Assembly: GCA_019828595.1 (NCBI GenBank)
Contig: JAHQRK010000002.1
Coordinates: 3,100,001-3,164,000 of the forward strand
Direction of reading: 5' to 3'
DNA from: Aphanomyces cochlioides
Taxonomy: Eukaryota; Oomycota; Saprolegniomycetes; Saprolegniales; Verrucalvaceae
Length of the DNA stretch: 64,000 nt
The notes beneath the pieces were generated by a model. That model was not told where the DNA came from. It saw nothing but the letters and a program-made list of their open reading frames with translations, and ran no database searches. Below, piece by piece: positions 54,601-64,000 of this stretch; positions within the stretch are counted from its first letter, which is position 1, and every line of letters begins with the position of its first letter. Position numbers and translations under genes: made by a program.

Positions 54601-55606
54601 TGCATTGAAAGATTCGACAAAGACAATGGCTGCCGTGAGTAGCAAGACTCTCAAAGCAGTCCCCGGTTCAGAAAAAATGTCGGATGCGCTAAAGAGTTCA
54701 GGCACGTGGATGATGAAAAAGACAGAGTCTATGAGCTTGAATGACGTGTCAACTTCGATGACTTCAGGTACATCATCCATATACACTTGTTTTGACGGTA
54801 CATTCAACTCTCCAGGCATGAAATCAGTTGTGGATGTTGCTGCAAATCCAGCCACTATGCTGAAGAAAGCTGCGAATTCATTTGCATCCAGCTTGGGCAA
54901 CGCTGATGTTCCCATGATGTACGTGAGCAAACTTATTAGGTTGTCTCATAGCTTTTTGTGATATAGACCTCCAACAAGTCCTCAAGCAGCCGCTGCGGCT
55001 GTGGTGGCAAATCCGAGCGTTGCCGCAAAGAAACCAAGCGCCAAAGAAGCTGTGTTCTCCATTGACGATGACGAAGAAGAGGAAGCTGACAGTTTTATCG
55101 GTGGTTCAGAGCCATCCGACGATCCAGATTCCCATCCTGCGGCACCAGTTATCGTTCCGCACTCTATTCAAGCTGGCAGCATCCATGAACTGAAGAAAGG
55201 TATGCAGATCCGCATGCCAGAACTCCTTCCACTGGTATCGTCACCGCTGTTTTCGTGCTACAAGAAAAAGGCTCGCGGTTCAGACACACTCATGTTGCCA
55301 AGGTATAGAGGGCGGGGAAATCATGTTATCGATTTTGCGAGTAGATATGTTTTGATTGCTGAAGGCCACATCATTGTCCTCAAGGCTGACAAGGTGCAGG
55401 AGGACGTGAGCTATGTCCGATCGTGCCATCACTTGAGCCACATTGCGCGCATGACTTGCATGAAGAAGAACGCTCTCATGGTCACGTTGTACCTGAGCTT
55501 TGACTCCAAGCAAAAGCAGAAGTCGTACGAAGTCCAGCAGCGCGATGCCTTTATCAAGGTCGTGCGGACGTCCATGGAGGCGCTTGTCAAAGACGACGAG
55601 GTCTAA
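51643..55606 (+). CDS. TBC1D23: TBC1D23-like Golgi tether with disordered N-terminal extension
   Basis: TBC1D23 links endosome-derived carriers to golgins at the trans-Golgi. I read eight exons: 51643-52453, 52487-52540, 52583-52662, 52706-53168, 53212-53885, 53935-54255, 54299-54918, 54967-55606 (1220 residues). The first 300 residues are Ser/Pro/Thr-rich with acidic-aromatic motifs (FDDIFGD, SDFLDWLDQ) and two NFSSNKAP copies. A diverged TBC domain lacking visible IxxDxxR and YxQ catalytic motifs follows, then a rhodanese domain (YFIVDCRPEEYLSRG) whose active-site loop ILGHGYAR has no Cys. The conserved C-terminal domain (GMQIRMPELLPLV ... ADKVQEDVSYVRSCHHL) is the part that binds FAM21 in animals. 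The 33-nt intron 52454-52486 is multiple-of-three and less certain than the others. Confidence 0.87.
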
Positions 55607-55643
55607 CTCTACATTGCGTTCCACAAACAAAAGACATTAACAT

Positions 55644-58600
55644 TTATGCAGCTCTGACAGTCGATCGATTGCCTTTGGCTCGCCGTTTCTGCTGTCGCTT
55701 GGCGCGTTCAAATTCTTCCGCTTGCAATTTCTTGGCTAGCTCGTTATCTTGGCGGATTAATTCCTCCATTTCTTGCTTTTCACGCATCTCGATCGACTGG
55801 ATGTCAGCCAAGTTGACATTTTCGCTTTGGCAGAGCCCCCACTTGTTCTCCCTGAGATTCCACGTCTGTTTGACTTGTACGGCTTCCGCCGCTTGGATAG
55901 CAGTGAGCGAGTGGGCCGCAGCAGGGGCAACCACATTCCAGCTCTTCTTTTCCTCCACAACAGGCATCGCCTTGGACTTACGCGATGGCTTCATGAAGCA
56001 CTCCAAACTGAAGCTCTGACCGCTTCCTGCCAATGGCGCAAACGCTGGAGCCATTGATGGGCTCTGGCTTAGTTTCATCGGAGGTGGCATTTGTGGCTTT
56101 AAGCTTGGTGACGCCCAAGAGAGCGGTGGCGTACTTGGGACAACAGGCTTCGTCAGAGGCGTTGTTGGCTTCAGCAAAGGAGTTGGTGGCTTGGATTGCG
56201 CCAGGAAAGAGTCCAATGGAACAAATTTGGCCTTGCCTTTTGGTGCCTTTGGCTCTGGGGCTGGTTTTGCCGTCATTCCTGGGTTTTGAGATGGAGGTGG
56301 TGATGGCTTGACCTCCTCCACTTCGTTCTTCGGAGGTTCATTTCGTTTGACTTCCACTTTGCTCTTCTTTTCTGCGTTGGATGCACGCCTCGACGCCTTC
56401 GGTTGTGACGTCTCGGGCGTTCGAGTCTTGGCTTGATTGGGCTTTTCTGCTGCTGCTGGTGCAGCAGGAGGAGGTGGTAATTGCGCCGAAAGCTCTTGAA
56501 TTTGCCGTAGAAGATCTGGCTTGCGCTTTAGCTTTGCCTTCTGCGAGTCATTCAATGACACGAGCAGTTCGAGGTCGTTCAGTTGATCCACGCGTTTGCG
56601 CAAGGAGCGCAATTTCTTCTCGATGTCCTTCTTGATAGGGATCTCCGTCACAGCAGTCGATGCTTTCACAACTGGTGCTGCTTCTTCCTGGGCTTGGAGC
56701 AGCAATTGTCGCTCCGTACCAACTTCATCCAGTTCAATTGGCCATTCTTCCACATTCTTGGTCATTTCCAGCACGGCGTCGAGGTTCTGCGCGACGAATT
56801 GGCGACACATTTCCTGGAGAGGAATCATATCCAGCATGTCTGCTTTTGCAAACAGTTTGATCACGCTCTGAAGGGTCACTTGCTCACGTAGGACGTGCTG
56901 GCATTGATCAATGAGAGTATCGTGACCACATTCAACCGACGGTCGGCGAGGAGCTACGAGTACTGCAGTGTGCTGAGGTCCAGCTACAATCCCTGTAGCT
57001 TGTTTCACACGGGCAACACGTTTCGGAATCGGTTGCCAGTTGCGACCCTCATGTCCTAGAAAAGAATCGGTCATTGTCAAAGTTCTACACGATGGTAGCC
57101 ATACCGAGCGTGCCGCAACCCCACGTGTAAACATCCCCAGACTGCAAGACGACAGCGCAGTGTTCCTTGGCAGCAGCTACGGACGTCGCGCGGTCGTGGA
57201 GAGGTACATAATTGAGTCCTCCGAGCGGATTAGGACCGTGACCCCACGTGTAAACATTGCCAAGGGAGCTGAGACCAATAGAATGGAGAGGCGCACACGA
57301 AATGTCGACGATACTGATGGGGTATTGCTGGGCACGGGATAGCCAAATATTTTGATGCTGTTGGCGCAGTTTTTCTTCGCGGGAATGATGGCGCAAGATG
57401 ACTTGCGATGGGAAGTAAGCACCCCAGCCCCATTGCCAGACTTGGCCTTGATCGCACAAGTCGCGTTGGACGCGCAAAATCACACAGGTGTGGTGGCAAG
57501 ACACGGCAATCTACTCAATCTCATCACAGTTGCTAAGCTTGATCAAACCTTTGTGGCAACGACCGATGTGTATTCACCCGTCACGGCTGGATTAGCATTA
57601 TGCAGGAGCAAGGAATCGACACGCTTGGGTGTAGGAAGTGCTTGGTCGGTCCCAAAGCCCTCCTACAATTATTCAGGTTACAACTGAGCTCAAAGAGGAA
57701 TAGATGTCGTCACCTTGCGGCCTAACTGACCCTTCTTGTTACTTCCCCAAGTAAAGACATGACCAGAGGACGTGATTGCGGCCGAGTGACTGCTCGCAGC
57801 GGCAATGTCGACAATCACGACGCCCTTGAAGGCATCGATGCGTTTCGGAGACAAGCGGCTAGATGCGTTAGTTGTCTTGACAGGAAATCCGAGCTACATA
57901 GTTGATGAATATCCAAACGGTTAATGCACACCAACCTGGCCAAAACTATTGGAGCCCCACGAGTAGACGTGCCCATTGCTCGTCAAGGCTAAGGAATGGT
58001 TCTCCCCCGCAGACGCCTTGACGACGACACGCAGCGGGAAATGCAATTGCACGGGGTGGATACAACTACGCACTCAATCAGGCGAGGAGTAAGGGAAGCA
58101 GCGCCCACTTGAACTCGGAGCCCGTGCCAAGTCGTCCGCCCTTGCCAAATCCCCAAGAATAGCACTGCCCCGTTGATGAGACCGCTAGCGTGTGGTACAT
58201 CGCCGCAGACACTCCGACCAAGTCCACACCCGGTGGAAACTTGACTCGGCGGGGAATATACTGCTCGTCACCGTGGGGTAAATGATACCCAAGCTAACAA
58301 GAACGAGCTGTCACGGCAACGAACAGGACAAAGTGCAGACCTGGAAGTCAACTTTGCCAAATGTGTAGATTTCACCGCCAGTGGCAGACGCGGTTGAGGA
58401 TTTGTCGCGTTCCAGTCGTGTCGAGAGCAAGTCCAGGGGAGAGAGTCCATCGTTGTCCAAGACACATTGCGGCGATTCATCCGCGCTCAACATGGCTCCA
58501 CCGTTCAAAAGCAGTAGCGACGCTAATGGTCGTTTAAGACGAATAGAGACGATGAACAAATCTACCATTGAGGTGACCATGCAAAAAGCTGCGATGCAGT

Positions 58601-58932
58601 GGCGTATATCCCGACTCCTACATTGCCAGCAGTCAGCTCAACCTGAGAGATAGCACCGCGAATATGTACCTTGTCCTGAGCGTTCGGGTCGGTACCGTGG
58701 CGCAAGAGTAAGTCCACCACATTATCAAAGCCTCGACTTGCTACGTTTCCAACATTACAAGACGGTATGTTGTCGTTGATCTACCCGCCACGTGGAGCGC
58801 AGTCTCGCCGATGCTATTTCGTTCGTCAACTGGAACTTCTCCATCTTTGAGAAGATATTCGACGGCGCCAAAGTCGTTGTCGTGCGCTGCTTTCCATATA
58901 TCCATGCCTTGAAATGCCGCCGTCGAATGCAT
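55644..58932 (-). CDS. IBTK-like protein: ankyrin repeats, RCC1 repeats, BACK-like region
   Basis: This many-exon gene has first exons at 58785-58932, 58670-58740 and 58566-58617, and the last long exon runs from about 57060 to 55644. N-terminal ankyrin repeats ([52 protein letters not shown]) match the start of animal IBTK. A run of RCC1 repeats follows ([63 protein letters not shown]). The C-terminal exon holds a short BACK-like helix set ([18 protein letters not shown]), a Pro/Lys-rich linker and a terminal [19 protein letters not shown] helix. No clear BTB core is visible, although animal IBTK has two. IBTK is a CUL3 adaptor. The middle exons are inferred and not all placed. It converges on TBC1D23 (37 bases apart). 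Confidence 0.75.
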
Positions 58933-59416
58933 CGTTCCTTCCTTTTATTCCATTTGGAGATGCCGACAACCTCGCCCTCGGTTTGAATCATATGTAACAA
59001 AAACGCATCGAATCTCACATATCCATCCGGATACGACCTTTTACGCACCATATTTTAGGTGCTTAAAATCGCAAACTTGGTGCGCTTAAGACCATCAGAC
59101 TTCGTGCAAGTTCTCAAGCAACAAAGATGCAATATACGCGCAAGGCAAGGATCATAGCAGTTGCGACTTGTATCGGAGCATACATCAAGCTAGTTCAGTC
59201 GACGTTAGATCTCAAGAAAGGTCATCTTGCGGTCATTGTTGTGAATATTTTGAAAATAGCCAATCATTTTTCACTATTTGCATGCATTTTGACCAATGAC
59301 AGCGAAGTATCAAAATACATGGACTTTCCAGTTACTATCGTAACGGACGTGACAGTTTCACGTCGGGGCTGCTCTTGGAAATTGGACGACGCTGTTGGAT
59401 GCCAACGCCGAGATTC
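58933..59416. other. divergent intergenic region between IBTK-like and RSP3
   Basis: These 484 bases lie between divergent start codons. ATCCGGAT lies at 59025-59032, 93 bases upstream of the IBTK-like start. Short frames here are not convincing; an ATG at 59147 is followed by mixed-frame sequence with no domain. Confidence 0.5.
59025..59032. promoter_or_regulatory. ATCCGGAT palindrome upstream of IBTK-like gene
   Basis: An exact copy of the palindrome, 93 bases before the start codon of the minus-strand gene, in a region shared with the divergent RSP3 gene. The distance is similar to that of the copy before TBC1D23. Confidence 0.4.
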
Positions 59417-60848
59417 ATGGACGATTTGCAGTATTCCTTTGCCGCCAAGCCTCGTGCGGTGCAAACTGTACGAGGAAAGCATCGCGACAAGAAGAAATAT
59501 ACCAAGTATGATGTCAACGTGGCGAAATGAGCTCAAGCTGACGGTCGCTTGTAGCACTACATTCAACATTATGAACGATCCACGCGTCGCCCGAGGTAGC
59601 GTCTACGCCGCAGCGGTACTCAAGTGTGATTGTTGTGTCTATCTCATTTGACCTAGAATTCAATACATCACAAGCGCGAGACTGTACCCCAAGTAAACCA
59701 ACAACCAGCTCCAACCAAACCCAAGAAACCAACAATCTACGAACCAGCCGTGACGCTCCAGACATGTTGGCTTCTTTACTATCTTGCATCTTTAAAGAGC
59801 TGTGTTTAGACTTTCCCGTCGACTTGGAGAAAAACTTGATTGAGCAGGCACCACACATTGACGAGATGGACGCGATGACTCAAACGGATGCGTTCTTACC
59901 CAACGACAAACACAAAAAGCCATTCGTGCTCAAGAAAATAGGCATTGATGCGGCGACCGAGGCAAGATGGACGTTGTTTTTGCTTGTGCTCACGCATGAC
60001 GCGATAGATCACTGAGGAGGACGCACTCTTTGACTTTGACATGGAAGTGCAGCCGATGCTAGAAGTACTCGTCCAAAAGACAATCAAACAAGCTCTTTGT
60101 GAAGTCGAGCGAGAAGACGAGCTCAAGAACATTGCAACCTATTTGGTACTGCAGTAGTCGCTCAGGCAATCACGTTGTTTGGATTGTAGGAGGAGCTCCA
60201 CACAAACAAAGCGCTTGGAGCTGCCAAGGTGCGAGAGCTCGTGGCAGCAGCAAAGGAGGCGTATGCTGTCAAGTCACGCAAGAAGGAAGAGCAGAAGCAA
60301 CTCCTGGCCGAGTTGGACCAAGTCAACGAAAAGGTCGCGGCGGTGAGTCTAGGACGCACACTAGCTGCCCAAGTCATGGCCGACACGATGCTATCTTTGA
60401 CAACCAAAGGCGTATTCAACGATCCCCTGCACAAGCAAGTCGAAGGCCACTTTATGAAATGGATGTACGAGACCGCCGACAGCCATGTTCGTTCAAGGAA
60501 GATCGGGCAGACATTGCTAGAAGGTAGCACCGTCCTTACGAAGTCGTATTGACGTGGGCGCCGCGTCTAGATGTCGTTGGTGAAAGCTTGAGGCATCAGA
60601 CAATTCTACAGCACGTTGCGTCGTTACGAGACGGCGCGACTGGCATGATAACTCTCAACTACAGTCACAAGAACTACGGCATTGACCAGATCGGGCCCTT
60701 GGTACTTCCAGCTCAAAATCTTTCTAGCGTACGTGAAGTCGAAGCCCACCTTCAGGTTGGTTTGTTGCATGACGTGGCCTCACGATCTGCTAGAGATGGA
60801 TCGACGCAAATGCACCGTCCGTCGTGCGACCGCCAGGCGGATTTCTAG
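59417..60848 (+). CDS. RSPH3: radial spoke protein 3 (RSPH3/RSP3)
   Basis: RSP3 anchors the radial spoke to axonemal doublet microtubules, so a motile flagellate stage is implied. Seven exons (59417-59505, 59555-59615, 59657-59765, 59810-59961, 60008-60145, 60190-60523, 60571-60848) stay in one frame for 386 residues. Signatures: LQYSFAAKPRAVQTVRGKHRDKK at the N-terminus, FNIMNDPRVARGSVYAA, MDAMTQTDAFLP, GIDAATEITEEDALFDFDMEV, VLVQKTIKQALCEV and a charged coiled coil. The intron at 59962-60007 starts with GC (GAG|GCAAGATGG). The final exon (after IGQTLLED) is less conserved, so the exact C-terminus is uncertain. It converges on the TauE-like gene, 54 bases apart. Confidence 0.88.
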
Positions 60849-60902
60849 CCAATTTAATTCCTCGCTTGAATCCATAATCGTGTTAAATATAGTTCAGAGT
60901 TC

Positions 60903-62856
60903 TTAGACGGCAATGCAGAGCGAGCGAAAGCCGCGAAAGCCATTGTTCATGATGTCGAGGAGGCCGAGGACGCCCATGACGACGCCGCTAGTGCATACGA
61001 CGACGGCAATTAAAAACATCACGAGCGCCGTCTTGCGGTACTTGCGGATCAAATATCTCACGCCCACTTGACCAACAAACCCGCCCACAAAGCCAACGAG
61101 ACCATACCATACTGCATAATCGTACGGCAGCATGCCAAACACGATAAACTAGACAAGAGAACCTTCACCTTCATGCTGCTATCCTTCTCCAGTACCTGGA
61201 AAGTTGTCGCCGAAGATGTGAACAATATCATCGCGGTCGATGTAGCCGAGGCCACGAGGGGATGCAAGCCTATCTCAAGGAGCAGCGGGCCTTTCACCAT
61301 ACCGCCGCCAATGCCTACATCACAGTAAGGCGCATCCAACTACGTAGCTTAGATCTTACCGAGTAATCCAGCTGCAATGCCAGCGATCGTACACAGAGCT
61401 GGGTACAAGATCGTCGTGCGACGGTTCCACTGAATGTCGCCAGGCAAATAAGTCATCCTGGACGATGGAAGGTCAACATCCAACAAGTGTGGATGAATTA
61501 CCCGCAAGATTGCATGAGTTCGTGGCGATGAATGATACGAAAGCCAAAGTAACTCGTCACGCACGCAAAGAAAGGAAATGCGAGGACCGTCAAGCCCCAG
61601 TACGCAACACTACAAGCCAGCAATCAAAGTACAGACTCAAGGGAGACTTTGGAACCTGCCGCAGGTGAGTCCGATGATGCTCGGAGTGCCATGACCACCA
61701 CGAACCATCGAGTAAAGCAAGAGTCCAATCCATGCAACAAAGAGCACCGACATGTCGCCCCATGGAATCGATTGCTTGTACGCTTTGAGCTCATCCAAGT
61801 CGGCAAGAGCGCGGCCGCGTTGAGTGTCAAAAGCCTTGGCGCCAGGTTGGATCAAGCAGTCGTCGTCGCTGAAGTCTGTATCTTCCGTGTCGGTCTCGTG
61901 GAAACTTGTCATCTTGATCACAGCTTGGGGTGGTTCACTCTTGAGCGGCTGGACTTTCACGGCAGCTCGCCATTTCTTGGCGCATGCAACAACAGCCGGC
62001 GAGTACTTGCTTGCATGAACGACATCCATCCATTGCTGGACGACGCTGAGCATAATCGCGCGATCTTTGGCCTCTTCTTGCTTCCAGGTTGAACGACCTT
62101 TAGAAATCATCCGCTGGCTAGTCTTGGACAGGAGAAGAACAAGCAAGACGGTGATGATCCACTCGGGACACATCTACATGCCAAGATGTCGATCAAAAGC
62201 GATGCCGACGTCATTTTTACCTTGTTGAGATTGACGCCGATGATTGTTCCAGCGAGAGTCATAGGCTCCATCATGACCATCACCTCGTAGTCAATGAGTT
62301 GTCTAGAAGGTCAGCGTCAGGAGCAGATTGCTGGCAAGAGCTGTACCGATCCGCGACAAGAGGATGCTTTCTCCTCACAGTGAGCAGGCAGCTGGCTAAA
62401 ACACTACCAAAGATCGTCGCCTTGGAGAGCGGGATTGCGTCGTGTGATCTGAGACCGAGGACAATAATGTAGAGCGGGACAAGCAAACCACCTCCGCCAA
62501 GTCCGCCGCCTAGACGAGCCTCAACTCCATTGTCATGTTGATTGAGGGTTCGTACCAGACGAGATGACGACGCACAGGAAAGCGCTGACGGTACCGACGA
62601 TATCATAGCCGTCGATTGGAAACAGTGGTTGCGGTTTGCAGGCATTCTCCAAGCACACATGAGGCCGACGCTTGGATCCATACACTTCGCAATCGGCATC
62701 CGTCGTGCACGCGATGGAAGACGTCAAATGTCGAAGTGGCAGGCCATGGGTTGTATGTGCCAAGATGGCTAGTATAGCTACAGAGGAGAGAGCCAGGATC
62801 AAGCCAACGTGCATGCTCTGGCGCTTGAATCGAGTCAGCAACGCGACGCTGGGCAT
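60903..62856 (-). CDS. TauE/SafE-family anion exporter (plant/protist type)
   Basis: Eight exons (62556-62856, 62347-62509, 62221-62302, 61656-62173, 61502-61609, 61360-61457, 61196-61314, 60903-61148) give 544 residues in one frame. The duplicated TauE signatures are [19 protein letters not shown] with [12 protein letters not shown] and [17 protein letters not shown], then [17 protein letters not shown] with [22 protein letters not shown]. About eight or more helices flank a long acidic cytosolic loop ([11 protein letters not shown]). The N-terminus is a signal anchor followed by a Cys motif ([19 protein letters not shown]) probably facing the lumen or exterior. The bacterial relatives export sulfite or sulfoacetate; in eukaryotes the substrate is not settled. 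ATG 62856 is the first in-frame Met. Confidence 0.87.
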
Positions 62857-63770
62857 GGCTCTCGACGTTGAATGACTCGACTGGTCCAAGTTTTGACACT
62901 TTTGACTTGATATTTGTATACTGTGGAAAAACTCGAACAAAATTTACAGTTTCAACTGATGCCGCTTCGTGCTGGACGACATCCCAACGACTCCAGAGCC
63001 TCGACATCATCAGCACGCATTCGATAGACTATCCGAAACTAAGAATCGCTCCATCCCATCTTTGCTGCTGTTGCTCCAAGCCTCTGAAGCTGTTGAGGCT
63101 TCACACCGCTCGGCATACCGCTCGGCATACCGCTATGAATTGTGCGCAACGAACTTTATCTTGCAGGTCTTGATGTCATTCAATCTCAATGCATCCTGTT
63201 GGATCTCGCTACGTCAGTCATCGGGGTTTCATTGACACAATCGACATGTGTCATCGTTGTTGCATCCATTGGCAATGGTTTAAATAATGGGCAGAGTTTC
63301 AAGCCACCGCACTATTGTATCGCATCAATGGCTGTGACTCTTGGTCGCTTCCATTGAGTGGCATTGTCTTCTTGAGCGGGATAGCTGTACACTTTTGGCC
63401 CGCATGGGAGCTTCCTTCGAAACCTTCACGACAGCGCAGTCGCTCTAATGCGGCCCAAACATTGATTTCCATGAACAAGGAGCGAGCGCAATGCGACGGC
63501 TCCAAAGCAACGCTGAACGGAAATGAGCGGCTCAACGTGCCCATCTCAAGTCTGTTCGCATCAGATACAGCGTGCACTCGGGACAACATGCCAAGCCAAG
63601 ATCCATCGTTAATGGAGATCTATGAACGATGGAGGAATCCCATAGTCGTGAGGCCTTCTTACTTGCTGTTGTCTGGCACAGATTCAATTTACAACTTTCT
63701 CTCATGATGGAAACTGACGATCGCAGACTTCCGGAAAACATATCTATGGGATCTTTGAATTGGAAATAAA
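62857..63770. other. about 0.9 kb without a supported gene
   Basis: Short overlapping frames on both strands and a small direct duplication of CTCGGCATACCG near 63107-63131. A plus frame at 63315-63707 (non-ATG opening) and a minus frame at 63299-63589 overlap, and neither shows a domain. Nothing can be called. Confidence 0.45.
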
Positions 63771-64000
63771 ATGTGGCCGTGGATCTGGGCCGCGCTCTGC
63801 GTCGGTCTCGCCTTGCTCCTTCAAACGGCACTGCATGAACAACATCCGCACCCTGGACAGACGATGTGTGACGCTCGCTCCGTAGGACTTGTCGTCGTTG
63901 GCGACGGTAGTCTCAGTCAGCAGCTGCTCACAGCGCTGGAAGCTCTCAACGAAACGATCCGAGCAGTGGACTTTTGCGGTGCGTCTTTCCATGTGGCTGC
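63771..64000 (+). CDS. 5' part of an unrecognised gene with N-terminal membrane segment
   Basis: ATG at 63771 (context AAATAAAATGTGG) opens a frame that stays open to the window edge (76 complete codons). It begins with a signal peptide or anchor (WPWIWAALCVGLALLLQT), then EQHPHPGQTMCDARSVGLVVVGDGSLSQQLL and a helix-like segment with an N-glycosylation sequon (NET). A GTGCGT near 63979 could be an intron donor. The DARSVGLVVVGDGS piece is reminiscent of a Rossmann-like or glycosyltransferase start, but this is too short to assign. Confidence 0.5.
   Translation, partial: MWPWIWAALCVGLALLLQTALHEQHPHPGQTMCDARSVGLVVVGDGSLSQQLLTALEALNETIRAVDFCGASFHVA

Noticed and set aside
59127..59651. A 174-codon frame overlapping the start of RSP3
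   Set aside because: RSP3 motifs lie in the other frames of the same DNA and splice cleanly, so this frame is a by-product.

Overview
The window reads as nuclear DNA of a flagellated stramenopile, most likely an oomycete close to the water-mould group Saprolegniales. This is inferred from gene content and structure, not from a database search. Coding genes are compact, with very short introns (about 38-52 nt, mostly GT-AG, at least two GC-AG) and gaps of tens to hundreds of bases. The set mixes core eukaryotic genes (DDX51, VAMP7-like, MFSD5, TRIT1, ALKBH8, TBC1D23, IBTK-like), a ciliary gene (radial spoke protein 3) and secreted or membrane mucin-like proteins of the kind seen in oomycete zoospores and cysts.

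Left part (1-9.9 kb): the 3' end of an Obg GTPase gene, two tandem LtrA-family membrane proteins, an rRNA methyltransferase-like gene with DUF2431 and FDX-ACB domains, and two small type I membrane proteins with Thr/Ser/Pro-rich ectodomains. From 9.9 to 18.7 kb the DNA is gene-poor: an AT-rich terminal-inverted-repeat element, a Crypton-like tyrosine recombinase gene interrupted by in-frame stops, three tandem tRNA-like units and one further small mucin-like gene carrying a frameshift.

Centre (18.7-40.7 kb): a fourth small mucin-like membrane protein, a rhodanese-methyltransferase, a divergent DDX51/MFSD5 pair, a VAMP7-like SNARE whose 3' coding end overlaps that of MFSD5, and then a 15.7-kb gene on the minus strand. 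That gene encodes a giant secreted mucin-like protein. Cysteine-rich domain pairs sit at both ends, a LysM-like domain closes the C-terminus, and about 13.5 kb of repeats lies between: 32 copies of a 135-bp unit and about 22 higher-order units of 387-453 bp. Two small indels inside the repeats break the frame.

Right part (41.3-64 kb): an Aven-like protein, a bZIP factor, a second DUF2431/FDX-ACB gene, a small membrane protein, a head-to-head TRIT1/ALKBH8 pair (both modify the tRNA anticodon loop) sharing 128 bp of upstream DNA, then TBC1D23, an IBTK-like ankyrin/RCC1 protein, radial spoke protein 3, a TauE/SafE-type exporter and the 5' end of an unrecognised gene.

The most unusual content is the mucin set: one giant cell-surface or extracellular-matrix candidate plus four small single-pass proteins that share a cytoplasmic-tail motif (S-T-x-R/Y-L/V-L). 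The palindrome ATCCGGAT recurs upstream of several housekeeping genes and is a candidate promoter element.
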